Shown here: positions 26,578 to 37,334 of the stretch, piece after piece
How the letters are laid out: every line of letters starts with the position of its first letter
Numbering within the stretch: position 1 is the stretch's first letter
Origin: Pyxidicoccus trucidator
GTDB lineage: Bacteria > Myxococcota > Myxococcia > Myxococcales > Myxococcaceae
Direction: 5' to 3'
Length of the DNA: 64,000 nucleotides
NCBI RefSeq assembly: GCF_010894435.1
Contig: NZ_JAAIXZ010000007.1
Coordinates: 467,339-531,338 of the forward strand
Translations under genes and position numbers: made by a program
Notes under the pieces: model-generated
Database searches by the model: none
What the model saw: the letters and a program-made list of their open reading frames with translations, nothing else
Told to the model about the DNA's origin: nothing

Positions 26578-27834
26578 TCACCGGATGGCCGAGTTCACCT
26601 GGAGGATCGGCAGCAGGATGGAGAGCGCTACGAATGCAATCACCGCGCCCATCACCACGATGAGCAGGGGCTCGAGGAGCGAGGTGAGGGCGCCGATGCG
26701 CACATTCACCTGCGTCTCGTAGTTGTCCGCCACGTTGGTGAGCATGTCCTCCAACTGGCCGGAGCGCTCACCGATGGCGACCATGTGGTACACGAGCGGA
26801 GGGAACTCCCCCGAGCGCTTGAGCGGGGTGGCGATGCTCTCGCCCTCGCGGATGGAGTCGCGGGCCTTCTCCACCACCTCCGCGAGCACCGTGTTCGTCA
26901 TCACCGCCTTGACGATGTCCATGGCCGCCAGCAGCGGGACGCCGCTCTTGAGCAGCGTGGCCAGCGTGCGGGCGAAGCGGGAGATGGACAGCAGGCGCAC
27001 CAGGCTGCCGACGACGGGGGCCCTCAGGGTGATGCGGTCCCACTTCGGCTTGCCCTTGGGGCTCTTCGTCCAGCGCATGAACAGCCAGACGCCCAGCGCC
27101 ATCAGCGGCACGGCGACGAACCACCAGTTCTGGAAGAAGTTGCTGGTGGCGATGAGGATGCGCGTGCTCAGGGGCAGCGTGGCCTTCATCGTCTCGAAGA
27201 TCTTCGTCACCTTCGGCACCACGAAGACCATGAGGGCCACGAGGATGCCGCCGCCCACCACCATCATGATGGCGGGGTAGAGCATGGTGCTGAGAATCTT
27301 CTGCTGCAGCCGGGCCTGGTTCTCCGTGAAGTCCGCCAGGCGCGTGAGCACCGCGTCCAGCGCGCCCGAGGCCTCGCCCGCGCGCACCATGTTCACGTAG
27401 ATGCTGGGGAAGATTTTGGGGTGCTGGCCCAGGGCGTCCGCGAGGGTGGAGCCCTCGTTGACGCGCTGCTTGATGTCGGAGAGGGCGCGCTTGAAGCGCT
27501 CCTTCTCCACCTGGTCCACCAGCGCGCTGAGCGACTCCACCAGGGTGACGCCGGCGTGCAGCAGCGTGGACAGCTGCCGGGTGAAGATGGCGACGTCGTC
27601 GGTGTTGACGCGGCCCCGGCCCAGCTTGCGCAGGTCGATGTCGCGCGCCACCAGCGACGCGTTGGCGCCCTTGGACACGGCGGCGCGGCTGCCCTCCGCC
27701 TGTGCCAGCACGTCCGTGAGGAAGATGCCGTCGCCGCGCAGCTTGGAGCGCAGCGTCTTGGGGGAGTCCGCCTCGAGCAGGCCCTTGATGGACTTGCCCG
27801 CGGAGTTGATACCTCTGTACTCGAAGACCGGCAT
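26578..27834 (-). CDS. gspF: type II secretion inner-membrane protein GspF
   Basis: This is a 418-residue polytopic protein with the two tandem GspF/PilC domains. The first contains FTRQLSTLLHAGVTLVESL and the second contains RFARTLATLLKSGVPLLAAM. Three membrane helices lie between and after them. YRGINSAGKSIKGLLEADSP at the N-terminus is also characteristic. GspF is the platform core that works with GspE to assemble the pseudopilus. Confidence 0.95.
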   Translation of the reverse strand: MPVFEYRGINSAGKSIKGLLEADSPKTLRSKLRGDGIFLTDVLAQAEGSRAAVSKGANASLVARDIDLRKLGRGRVNTDDVAIFTRQLSTLLHAGVTLVESLSALVDQVEKERFKRALSDIKQRVNEGSTLADALGQHPKIFPSIYVNMVRAGEASGALDAVLTRLADFTENQARLQQKILSTMLYPAIMMVVGGGILVALMVFVVPKVTKIFETMKATLPLSTRILIATSNFFQNWWFVAVPLMALGVWLFMRWTKSPKGKPKWDRITLRAPVVGSLVRLLSISRFARTLATLLKSGVPLLAAMDIVKAVMTNTVLAEVVEKARDSIREGESIATPLKRSGEFPPLVYHMVAIGERSGQLEDMLTNVADNYETQVNVRIGALTSLLEPLLIVVMGAVIAFVALSILLPILQVNSAIR

Positions 27835-27872
27835 GGCTCAGACCCCGGCCCCTCCCAGGGAGGAGCTGTCGG

Positions 27873-29684
27873 TTACATGTCCTCCTGGGTGATGCTCAGC
27901 ACTTCCGCGATGGTCGTCTCGCCCAGGGAAATCTTCCGCGCGCCGTCGTCCAGCAGCGACGTCATGCCCTTGGACGCTGCGGAGCGCTTGATGGTGGACG
28001 CGTCCACGTTCTTCAGCACGAGCTGGCGGATGTCGTCATCCACGGGGAGGAACTCGTAGATGCCGGTGCGGCCCCGGTAGCCGTTGCGGTTGCACGACGG
28101 GCAGCCGGTGGCCTTGTAGATGCGGTCCGTCCCGTAGCGCGCCTTGAAGGAGGCCAGCGTGTGGCTGAGCTCCTTGAGCTCCGCGTCCGTGGGCACGTAG
28201 GCCACGCGGCAGTCCGGGCACACCCGGCGCACGAGGCGCTGGGCGAGGATGCCGGTGAGCGACGAGGCCACGAGGAAGGGCTCCACGCCCATGTCCACCA
28301 GTCGCGTCACCGCGCCCGCGGCGTCGTTGGTGTGCACCGTGGACAGCACGAGGTGGCCCGTCAGCGACGCCTGGATGGCGATTTCCGCCGTCTCCTTGTC
28401 GCGGATTTCGCCGACCATGATGACGTCCGGGTCCTGGCGGAGGAACGAGCGCAGCCCCTGCGCGAAGGTGAGGCCAATCTTCGGGTTGATGGCCATCTGG
28501 CCAATGCCCTTGAGCTGGTACTCGACCGGGTCCTCGACGGTGAGGATGTTGAGGTCCGGCGTGTTGATTTTCGACAGGGCGCCGTAGAGCGTCGTCGTCT
28601 TGCCGGAGCCCGTGGGGCCGGTGACGAGGATGATGCCGTGCGAGCGCTTGATGACGGCTTCCATGGAATGGAGCGTCGCCTGGCTCATGCCGATTTCGGC
28701 CAGGTCCAGCAGCGTCGCCGTCTTGTCGAGCAGACGCATGACGATGCGCTCGCCGAAGGACGTGGGGATGGTGGACAGACGGATGTCGATGTCGCGGCCG
28801 GCCAGCTTGATGCGGATGCGGCCGTCCTGCGGCAGGCGCTTCTCCGCGATGTTGAGCTGCCCCATGACCTTCACGCGGCTGACAATCGCGTTCTGGTAGC
28901 GCTTGGGCGGCTTGATGACCTCCTGCAGCACACCGTCCACGCGGAAGCGCACCAGCAGCTCGCGCTCCATCGGCTCGATGTGGATATCGCTCGCGCGCTC
29001 CTTGGCGGCGCGGAACAGCACGGAGTTCACCAGCCGGATGACGGGTGCCTCGTCATTCACGTCGAGGAGGTCCGTGGGCTCCTCCAGCTCGTGGGCGATG
29101 GAGTCCAGGTCCGTGGTCTCCATCTCGTCCACCAGCTGCTCGGCCTCGTTGACCGAGCGGTCATAGACGCTGTTGATGGCGTCGGTGACGGTGCTCGCCA
29201 GGGCGATGCGCTGGCTGATGCTCTGGCCCAGCAGGAGCCGCACATGGTCCAGCGCGGAGGTGTCCAGGGGGTCCGAGACGGCCACCGCCACGGCGTCCCC
29301 CTCCATGGACAGCGGGAGGATGTGGGCCTGCTTGGCGAAGTTGATGGGGATGCGCTTGACCAGCTCCGCATCCACCTCTTCGGTGAAGATGCGGGCCAGG
29401 TAGGGCAGGTCCAGCTGGTGGCCCAGCGCCTTGGCCACGTCTTCTTCGCTGACCGCCTTCATCCCCACCAGCACCTCGCCCAGGCGCTGGCCCTTCTCGG
29501 CCTGGACGGCGAGGGCCTCCTGGATCTTCTCCTCGGTGAGCGAGGGGACGAGCGCGCGGAGGATTTCCCCCAGCGGCCGGCCACAGAGGAAGGCCTGGCC
29601 GTGCGAGACGACCTGGGTGGCGTCATTGCGCGCGGGGGCAACCGCGGTGGCGGTGGTCAGGGTGGGGTCGGCGGTCACGTTCAT
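27873..29684 (-). CDS. gspE: type II secretion ATPase GspE
   Basis: This is a 603-residue protein. The N-terminal MshEN-type domains include KIQEALAVQAEKGQRLGEVL. A RecA-like ATPase follows, with Walker A GPTGSGKTTTLYGAL (about residue 355), an Asp box and Walker B DPDVIMVGEIRD, and a His-containing TGHLVLSTVHTNDA. A four-Cys zinc module (CPDC...CPSC, about residues 490-530) is present, as in typical GspE. It powers pseudopilus assembly from the cytoplasm. The ATG overlaps the gspD stop by 4 bases. Confidence 0.96.
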   Translation of the reverse strand: MNVTADPTLTTATAVAPARNDATQVVSHGQAFLCGRPLGEILRALVPSLTEEKIQEALAVQAEKGQRLGEVLVGMKAVSEEDVAKALGHQLDLPYLARIFTEEVDAELVKRIPINFAKQAHILPLSMEGDAVAVAVSDPLDTSALDHVRLLLGQSISQRIALASTVTDAINSVYDRSVNEAEQLVDEMETTDLDSIAHELEEPTDLLDVNDEAPVIRLVNSVLFRAAKERASDIHIEPMERELLVRFRVDGVLQEVIKPPKRYQNAIVSRVKVMGQLNIAEKRLPQDGRIRIKLAGRDIDIRLSTIPTSFGERIVMRLLDKTATLLDLAEIGMSQATLHSMEAVIKRSHGIILVTGPTGSGKTTTLYGALSKINTPDLNILTVEDPVEYQLKGIGQMAINPKIGLTFAQGLRSFLRQDPDVIMVGEIRDKETAEIAIQASLTGHLVLSTVHTNDAAGAVTRLVDMGVEPFLVASSLTGILAQRLVRRVCPDCRVAYVPTDAELKELSHTLASFKARYGTDRIYKATGCPSCNRNGYRGRTGIYEFLPVDDDIRQLVLKNVDASTIKRSAASKGMTSLLDDGARKISLGETTIAEVLSITQEDM

Positions 29685-32272
29685 GGGCTCTGTTCACCAA
29701 CGTCCGGCTGGATGCGCAGGTTCTCGGGGGAGACGTCCTCGGGAGCCGGAGGGCTCTCGGGGACGGGCGCCTCGGGCCGCGGGGCCGGCACTGGTTCATC
29801 GGAACCCCCCGGAGGCGGCGCGACTTCCCGCACCTCGGGTTCACCCTGGGGCGCGCCCGGCGTGGGAGCCGGAGCAGGGAGCGTGCGCCCGTTCGCCGGG
29901 CTGGCGGGGGCGATGATGCGCTCGCCGGGCATGCCCGGGCCGCCGTTCTCCGCGCGCTGCTGCTCCTTCATCACCGCCTGGTTCATGCGCGACAGGGGGC
30001 CGGGCTTGCGGCTGAAGTCCACCGCCACGTCGTAGCCGGGCACCTGGCCGTAGAACTGCTCCACGAACTGCTGCCGCTCCTTCATCTTCCGCTCGAAGAT
30101 GATGCGGAAGTCCTCGGGGCCCCGGATGATGTAGGGCGTCAGGAAGAGCAGCAGGTTCGTCTTCGTCTTGCGGCGCGACGTCTCGCGGAAGAGGTGGCCG
30201 ATGATGGGGATGTCACCCAGCACCGGCACCTTGGAGACGGACTCCAGGGTGCGGTCCTGCATGATGCCGCCCAGCACCACCGTCTCCTGGTCCTTGGCGA
30301 TGACCGTCGTCTTCGCGCTGCGGCGGGCCGTGGTGGGGCCGAGCACCGGGTCCGTGGAGGCAATCTCCTCCGTCTGCTCGGTGATGACGAGGCGGATGTA
30401 GTCGCTCTCGTTGATCTGCGGCTTGACGGTGAGCTTCAGCTCCACGTTCTGGCGCGTAATCGGCGCGTAGAGCGAGCTGAGGCCGCCCAGCCCACCGAGG
30501 ATGGAGGGGATGCCGCCGGGGGTGCCGGTGGTGCCGCCGCCCACCGTGGAGCCCAGCGACGAGGGGTTGAAGCCAGACTGGAAGGGCACATTCTGCCCCA
30601 CCGTGATTTCCGCCTCCTCGTTGTCGCTGGTGAGGATGTGCGGGGTGGAGAGGACGTTGACGTCCGAGCTCTGCTGCATGGCGTGCAGCACCACGCCGAA
30701 GGCGGGGATGTCCAGGCCCAGCTTCTCCAGCGCGGGGATGACGGGGCCCTGGAGGCCGGCGAGGAAGCCGCCGAACTGCGCGAGGCTGCCCAGCGACAGC
30801 GACGGGGGCAGGCCCTGGCCGGTGTTGTTGGTGCCGATGAGGCCCGGCACCGCGCCGTCGTCCGTCTTCAGGCTGAAGCCGCTGTGGAGGTTCACGCCGA
30901 ACTCGGCGTTCCGGTCCAGGTTGACCTCCATGATGACGGCCTCCACGAAGACCTGGCGGCGCGGCGTGTCCAGCTGCTGGATGATTTGAACGATGTTCTT
31001 GTAGTCGGCCGCGCTGGCGACGATGACCAGCGAGTTGGTGCCCTTGTCGGCCGAAATCTTCACCTCGCCGCTGAACAGCTCCGCGGCCTGGGTGGCGCCG
31101 CCGCCACGGGGGATGCCCTGGGGCGCCTGCGGGGAGGGGTTGCGCGGGCGGTTGGCGGTGCCCTGCGCCAGCGACTGGAGCGTGCTGGCCAGCTCCTCCG
31201 CGTTGGCGTTCTCCAGCGGGTAGACGTTGATGCGGCCGCCCGTGCTGGTGGGGATGTCCAGCTGCCCGACAATCTCCTGGATGCGGTCGAAGGCCGCGGG
31301 GCTGGCGACGATGATGAGCTTGTTGGTGCGCTCGTCCGGGATGATCTGCGACAGCGTCACCGGCCCGCTGGAGCCCTCCTGGCCGGCCTGCGCGGCCTGG
31401 GCGGCGGCAATCTCACCCGGCGAGGCGCCGGGGGACACGTTCTGCGAGAAGCCCCCGGGGCGCTGGCCGGGGCGGGCGCCCTTGGACTCGAAGAGGCGCT
31501 GCACCGTGGTGGCCACGTCCTGGGCCGCCGCGTACTGAATCTGGATGACGCGCAGCTCGTCGCTGGCGGCGCGGTTGTCCAGCTGGTTGATGATGCGCTC
31601 CAGGCGGTGGATGTTGGAGCCCACGTCGTTGACGATGATGGTGTCCGGCGGGTACGGAATCGTGTCGCCGTCCTTGGACACCAGCTGCTGCAGCACGCCG
31701 CGCAGCGGCTCGACTTCCACGTTCTTGATGCGGAACAGCTTCGTCACCATCTGCTCGTTGGTGGTGTACGGCGCACCCTCGTCGACGATGGTGGGGATGG
31801 GGTTCTGCTTCGCCGAGCGCTTGTCGACAATCTTCAGGAAGCGGCCGTGCTGGTAGACGGACAGGCCGTTGGCGTCGAGCGCGGCGAGGAAGGCGGAGTA
31901 GAAGGCGTCCGCGTTGACCTCCACGCGGCCATTCTCCGGGCCGATGATGGAGATCTTCCCGCGCACGTTCTCCGGGAGGATGAAGGTGCGGCAGGTGGCG
32001 TCCGCCACCGTCTGGACCAGCTTCTCGATCTCCACCTTGTCGAAGTAGATGCCGTAGCGGGCATTGCGCCGGGCCTCCTCGCACGTGGGCGTGCGGCGGG
32101 GACCCTGGTTGGCCTCCTCGGCGCCACCGGCGCCGGAGGTCTGCGGGGTGATCGTCCGATCACCCGGCGTGGCGGGCGAGGTGGTGCCGGAAGGAGGGGG
32201 GCGGCGCTGGGCCTGCGCGGGAACGGCGAGCGCGAGGCACAGGCAGAGCATCCAGGACGGGAGCGTCTTCAT
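29681..32272 (-). CDS. gspD: type II secretion outer-membrane secretin GspD
   Basis: This 863-residue protein has a signal peptide (LCLALAVPAQAQ). The N0 domain lies at about residues 70-150 (VRGKISIIGPENGRVEV) and N1-N3 repeats follow (YAAAQDVATTVQRLFESKGA, VYPLENANAEELASTLQSLA). The secretin beta-barrel begins near residue 435 (VFVEAVIMEVNLDRNAEFGV) and ends with VPVLGDIPIIGHLFR at about residue 686. A Pro/Ala-rich tail of about 70 residues closes the protein. Gly-rich gaps within the N domains are longer than in enterobacterial GspD. It forms the outer-membrane channel. Confidence 0.96.
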   Translation of the reverse strand: MKTLPSWMLCLCLALAVPAQAQRRPPPSGTTSPATPGDRTITPQTSGAGGAEEANQGPRRTPTCEEARRNARYGIYFDKVEIEKLVQTVADATCRTFILPENVRGKISIIGPENGRVEVNADAFYSAFLAALDANGLSVYQHGRFLKIVDKRSAKQNPIPTIVDEGAPYTTNEQMVTKLFRIKNVEVEPLRGVLQQLVSKDGDTIPYPPDTIIVNDVGSNIHRLERIINQLDNRAASDELRVIQIQYAAAQDVATTVQRLFESKGARPGQRPGGFSQNVSPGASPGEIAAAQAAQAGQEGSSGPVTLSQIIPDERTNKLIIVASPAAFDRIQEIVGQLDIPTSTGGRINVYPLENANAEELASTLQSLAQGTANRPRNPSPQAPQGIPRGGGATQAAELFSGEVKISADKGTNSLVIVASAADYKNIVQIIQQLDTPRRQVFVEAVIMEVNLDRNAEFGVNLHSGFSLKTDDGAVPGLIGTNNTGQGLPPSLSLGSLAQFGGFLAGLQGPVIPALEKLGLDIPAFGVVLHAMQQSSDVNVLSTPHILTSDNEEAEITVGQNVPFQSGFNPSSLGSTVGGGTTGTPGGIPSILGGLGGLSSLYAPITRQNVELKLTVKPQINESDYIRLVITEQTEEIASTDPVLGPTTARRSAKTTVIAKDQETVVLGGIMQDRTLESVSKVPVLGDIPIIGHLFRETSRRKTKTNLLLFLTPYIIRGPEDFRIIFERKMKERQQFVEQFYGQVPGYDVAVDFSRKPGPLSRMNQAVMKEQQRAENGGPGMPGERIIAPASPANGRTLPAPAPTPGAPQGEPEVREVAPPPGGSDEPVPAPRPEAPVPESPPAPEDVSPENLRIQPDVGEQSP

Positions 32273-32296
32273 GGAGAGCGTGCGCTGCGGGGGTGA

Positions 32297-33202
32297 TTAA
32301 CGGACGTTGTACGACTTCTTGATCGGCGCTCCGTTGCGCTCGATCTCGATCTCGATGCGGGATGCGTCCTTCATCTTCGAATAGACCTCCAGCGCCTTCT
32401 CCGGGCTGTTGAGGTCGAATCCGTTGATGCGGCGGATGACGTCGCCGTTCTGGACGCCAATCTTGGAGTAGATGGAGTCCGGGCGGATGGAGAAGAGCTT
32501 GAACCCCACCGCCTGACCATCCTTGAAGGCGGGGACGATGCGGGCCTGCATGGCCACGTCATTGAGGTTGTTGAGCGTCTTGTCGATCTCCGCGCGCGGC
32601 ACCTCGTACTCGTTGTCGTTGACGGCGCGGATGCCGCTGCCGTTGGGCGGCGGGGCGGTGTTGGCCTGGGCCACGGGCGGGGTGGGCGGCACGAAGGCGC
32701 CGTCACCCGGCTGCCCGTCGATGAACTCGCGGCGGCCGTTGTTGAGGATGATGACGCGCTCGCGCTCGATTTCCTGCACGGTGGCGCCCTGGAGGGCGTT
32801 GCCAACCATGTAGGTCTGCGAGCGCTGCGTCACCATGTCCTGGATGGAGGCGAAGGACCAGTCGGCGTTGCTCGCGACGAGGGTGCCCAGCAGCTTCACC
32901 CTCAGGCCGCTCTTCACCGGCGCCGCGTTGGGGTCCGCCTGGACCAGCTCCGGCTCGACGACCGCCTTCTCGGGCTCGGGAATCTTGATGCCGGTGAGCC
33001 GCGACAGCCGGTTCATGTCCAGCATGGCCAGCGTCGACTCCGACCGGCGTGGCTGCGTGGGCGCGCGCGTCGCCGTCCCGGAGGGAACCGGGGCGATGGC
33101 GGACTCGACGAACAGGTTCACCGTGCGCGCCGCCAGCAGGGCCACGAGCAGGATGAACAGCAGGTTCACCGTCCAGAAGTATTTTCGAAAGAAGAGTTCC
33201 AT
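32297..33202 (-). CDS. gspC: type II secretion protein GspC
   Basis: This is a 301-residue protein with an N-terminal membrane helix (FWTVNLLFILLVALLAAR), a Pro-rich linker, and the homology region that contacts GspD (VKLLGTLVASNADWSFASIQ, IILNNGRREFID). A C-terminal PDZ domain is present (PDSIYSKIGVQNGDVIRRIN). It links the inner-membrane platform to the secretin. It is the first gene of the operon, with a sigma-54 promoter just upstream. The start at 33202 precedes the membrane helix; upstream extension is not protein-like. Confidence 0.93.
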   Translation of the reverse strand: MELFFRKYFWTVNLLFILLVALLAARTVNLFVESAIAPVPSGTATRAPTQPRRSESTLAMLDMNRLSRLTGIKIPEPEKAVVEPELVQADPNAAPVKSGLRVKLLGTLVASNADWSFASIQDMVTQRSQTYMVGNALQGATVQEIERERVIILNNGRREFIDGQPGDGAFVPPTPPVAQANTAPPPNGSGIRAVNDNEYEVPRAEIDKTLNNLNDVAMQARIVPAFKDGQAVGFKLFSIRPDSIYSKIGVQNGDVIRRINGFDLNSPEKALEVYSKMKDASRIEIEIERNGAPIKKSYNVR

Positions 33203-33234
33203 CACGCTTCCGGTAGTAAGCAGGGCCTTCGGTG

Positions 33235-33250
33235 AGCAAGTCAGGTGCCA
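33235..33250 (-). promoter_or_regulatory. sigma-54 promoter of the gsp operon
   Basis: On the minus strand the sequence reads TGGCACCTGACTTGCT. This is an exact -24 box (TGGCAC) and -12 box (TTGCT) with the required 5-base spacing. The expected transcription start is near 33224, about 22 bases before the gspC ATG. An NtrC-type activator gene lies immediately upstream. Prediction from consensus only. Confidence 0.8.
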
Positions 33251-33295
33251 CCGTGCAGCCCGGCGGGCAATCCAGGCCCAACGGGCCAAGGGCGC

Positions 33296-33312
33296 GGAAT
33301 TATTCCGGAATA
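33296..33312. promoter_or_regulatory. candidate enhancer site for the sigma-54 promoter
   Basis: Two perfect palindromes overlap here: GGAATTATTCC (33296-33306) and TATTCCGGAATA (33301-33312). They lie roughly 75-85 bases upstream of the predicted start and form one of the few AT-rich patches in the region. That is a normal place for an upstream activating sequence bound by a sigma-54 activator. Confidence 0.5.
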
Positions 33313-33397
33313 GCAGGCGGGTCCGACTCGGGTGGCGGCCCCCGAAACCCCGCCGGACAAATTGTCAAAAGGCGGTGGGGGCCGGTGTGACGCCCTG

Positions 33398-34810
<1,413 letters not shown>

Positions 34811-34860
34811 GGCGTGCGAAAGCTCCTGGGCGGCCTCGCACCTGCAAGCCGCGTTCCCTG

Positions 34861-35871
34861 CTAAGCGTGCTCCTCGTCCGGCTCCACCGGGCCTCCGCCC
34901 ATCCGGCCGATGTCCTCGCGCTTCACCTTCTCCACGTTGAACTTGCGGGCGCTGGCCAGCAGCCGGTCCAGGGTGGCATCGAAGTCCGGCTTGCCGCCGT
35001 CCTTGCGGAAGCGGAGGAAGTTGATGCGGGCGACGACGAAGTTCTTGAGGTAGGGGCTCTGGAGGCCACGCTCCTTGAGGCTGTCGACGACGCCCACCAC
35101 GACGTCGTCCAGCTCCAGCAGCCGGTCCGCGCGGGCCTCGCGCAGGGCGAGGGCCTCCTTCAGGGGCAGCTCCTGGAAGTCCTCCAGCACCTTGACGAAG
35201 GGGTGGTAGGCGCCCGCGGAGTAGCGGGGCCGCTTCTCGTACGCGGCGCCGAGGGTGACGAAGGAGGGCTCCTCGAAGAGGTGGGCGAAGGCCTTCTCCG
35301 GGCCCTTGCGGTCCGCGCCCACGAGGCCGCGGTACATGCGGATGACCTCCAGCGAGCGCTCCTTCAGGTTGTGGGCCTTCTCCGTGTTGAGGGCGAGGAT
35401 TTGATAGGCCACGTCCTCGTCCGGCAGCACCAGGGCCATGATGGACTTGGCCCCCAGCAGCTTGCTGGCGTGGAGCCGGTGGTTGCCGTTGGGCGTCCAG
35501 TACAGGCCGTCCTTGCGCACGGCGATGACGGGGTCCAGGAAGCGGTCCAACCGCTCCATGGCGTTGGCCAGCCGCTTCACGTGGGGCTCGGACAGGTCCC
35601 GCTGGTACGGGGTGGGCTGCACCTTGTCGATGGGGAGCACGGCGAAGATGACGGGGTGGCCGCCCAGCGGCTCGCGGTAGACGCCGAGAACCTCACCGCC
35701 GTCGGTGTGCACCGCATCCAGCAACTCGATGGGGTACTCCACGGAGTCGCTGGCCACCTCCGCCGGGGACAGGCCCTTCGACTTCGGTTCCGCCTTCTTG
35801 CGGCGCGGCTTGCGGGCCGTCGTCGGCTTCTTCGCGGTGGCGGACTTCCGTGCGGACTTCGCTGCTGCCAT
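34861..35871 (-). CDS. ParB-domain protein with basic N-terminal tail
   Basis: This is a 336-residue protein. Residues 1-35 are rich in Lys, Ala and Arg, like DNA-binding tails in other myxobacterial proteins. A ParB/Srx-type domain follows (VLPIDKVQPTPYQRDLSEPH), with a GNHRLHASKLLG segment corresponding to the GEHR-like CTP/DNA pocket of ParB relatives. The C-terminal part is helical and unfamiliar. It is probably not the chromosome ParB, because no parA or parS sites are near. It lies between the TldE gene and the sigma-54 activator on the same strand. An AGGAGG site supports the start at 35871. Confidence 0.75.
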   Translation of the reverse strand: MAAAKSARKSATAKKPTTARKPRRKKAEPKSKGLSPAEVASDSVEYPIELLDAVHTDGGEVLGVYREPLGGHPVIFAVLPIDKVQPTPYQRDLSEPHVKRLANAMERLDRFLDPVIAVRKDGLYWTPNGNHRLHASKLLGAKSIMALVLPDEDVAYQILALNTEKAHNLKERSLEVIRMYRGLVGADRKGPEKAFAHLFEEPSFVTLGAAYEKRPRYSAGAYHPFVKVLEDFQELPLKEALALREARADRLLELDDVVVGVVDSLKERGLQSPYLKNFVVARINFLRFRKDGGKPDFDATLDRLLASARKFNVEKVKREDIGRMGGGPVEPDEEHA

Positions 35872-35970
35872 GGCCGAGCCTCCTTGCGCTGCCTCGGGTT
35901 GTACGCGGGGCCACTGACATGTGGCAGGGGCCCCGCGTAGGTCCACGCTAGGGTGACGCGGAGGGTAGGG

Positions 35971-37317
35971 CTACTCTCCCGAGACGGTGAGCTGCCGGAA
36001 GCGGACAGTGGGCGCGCCCACCGAGCCTCCGCGGAACTGCAAATCGTTTCCGATGCCATCCAGGTCCTGGAGCATCTGGAGGAGGTTGCCCGCCACCGTC
36101 ACCTCCTGCACGGGGTACGTCAGCTCGCCCTTCTCAATCCACAGGCCGTTGGCGCCGGCGGACAGCTCGCCCGTCACCGGGTCCGTGCCGTGGCCGAGCA
36201 GGGCCGTCACGTACAGGCCGCTGTCCACCTCGCGCAGCAGCTCCTGGGGCGACTTCGTGCCCGCCTCCAGGTAGAGGTTGGTGGTGCCGATGGCGGGCAG
36301 GCCGTTGTAGCTGCGGGACGCGTTGCCGGTGGTGCGCGCCTTCGCCTTGCGCGCGGTGAAGGCGTCGTAGAGGAAGCCCGTCAGCACGCCCTTGTCGAGG
36401 ATGGGAGTGCGCCGCGTGGGCACGCCCTCGCCGTCGAAGGGCGCGGTGGCCAGGCCGCGCGGCAGGAGGCCGTCATCGACCAGCGTGACGTGCGGGCCCG
36501 CCAGCCGCTTGCCCTTGAGGGGCGCCAGCACGCTGGCCTGCTGGTACACGGCGTTGCCGTTGGCCGCGGCGGCCAGGTCCGAGACGAAGTTGGAGGCCAC
36601 CAGCGGGTCCAACACCACCGGCACCTGCTGCGTCTTCACCCGCTTCGCGCCCAGCATGCGCACCGCGCGGCGCGCCGCCTCGCGGCCCACGGACTCGGGC
36701 GAGTCCAGGTCGTCCAGGAAGCGCTTGTAGTCCACCCAGTAGCCCGTCTGCAGGCCCGCGCCATCCGAGGCCACCGGCATGGAGTAGAGGAACACGTACG
36801 TGCCGGAGTAGGCGCCGGACAGCCCTTCCGTGGAGGCCACGTACACCTCGGAGACGAAGTCCCCGGCGCCCACCGCGTTGAAGGCGACGACGCGCGAGTC
36901 CTCGGCGCGGCCCGCCTTCTCCACCTCGAGCGCGGCCTTGATCTTCCAGTCGCCGGGCAGCTCCGCCACCTTCGTGTCGAAGAGGAGGCCCGTCTCCCCG
37001 AAGCGGCCCAGGTCCCTGCCGGCGGGCAGGCCGTTGAGCTTGTTGGGCGCGGCGGCCCCGGCCAGCTTCACCGCCTGGTCGATGATGTGGTCCAGGGCGG
37101 CGGGCTCGAAGTCGGACGTATAGGCGAAGCCCATGCGCCCCTTCACGAGGACACGCACGCCCACGCCCTTGCTGGTGGACTGGGTGAGGTCCTCAATCTG
37201 TCCCTCGTGCACGCGCACGCTGCTCTGGCGGCCCACCTCCAGGAAGGCCTCGGCCTGCTGGGCGCCCTTCTTCTTCGCGCGCTGGACAATCTTCTTCGCG
37301 AGCTGCTGGTAGTCCAT
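35971..37317 (-). CDS. pmbA: TldE/PmbA-family protein
   Basis: This 448-residue protein belongs to the TldD/PmbA family. Supporting segments are EAFLEVGRQSSVRVHEGQIE, TSKGVGVRVLVKGRMGFAYT, VPVVLDPLVASNFVSDLAAA and TRRTPILDKGVLTGFLYDAF. It lacks the HExxxH zinc motif, as TldE subunits do; in the TldD/TldE complex only TldD carries the metal. The pair degrades unfolded or modified peptides in other bacteria. It starts 17 bases downstream of the tldD stop. Confidence 0.92.
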   Translation of the reverse strand: MDYQQLAKKIVQRAKKKGAQQAEAFLEVGRQSSVRVHEGQIEDLTQSTSKGVGVRVLVKGRMGFAYTSDFEPAALDHIIDQAVKLAGAAAPNKLNGLPAGRDLGRFGETGLLFDTKVAELPGDWKIKAALEVEKAGRAEDSRVVAFNAVGAGDFVSEVYVASTEGLSGAYSGTYVFLYSMPVASDGAGLQTGYWVDYKRFLDDLDSPESVGREAARRAVRMLGAKRVKTQQVPVVLDPLVASNFVSDLAAAANGNAVYQQASVLAPLKGKRLAGPHVTLVDDGLLPRGLATAPFDGEGVPTRRTPILDKGVLTGFLYDAFTARKAKARTTGNASRSYNGLPAIGTTNLYLEAGTKSPQELLREVDSGLYVTALLGHGTDPVTGELSAGANGLWIEKGELTYPVQEVTVAGNLLQMLQDLDGIGNDLQFRGGSVGAPTVRFRQLTVSGE

Positions 37318-37334
37318 GGTTGGCGCTCCCTCTC

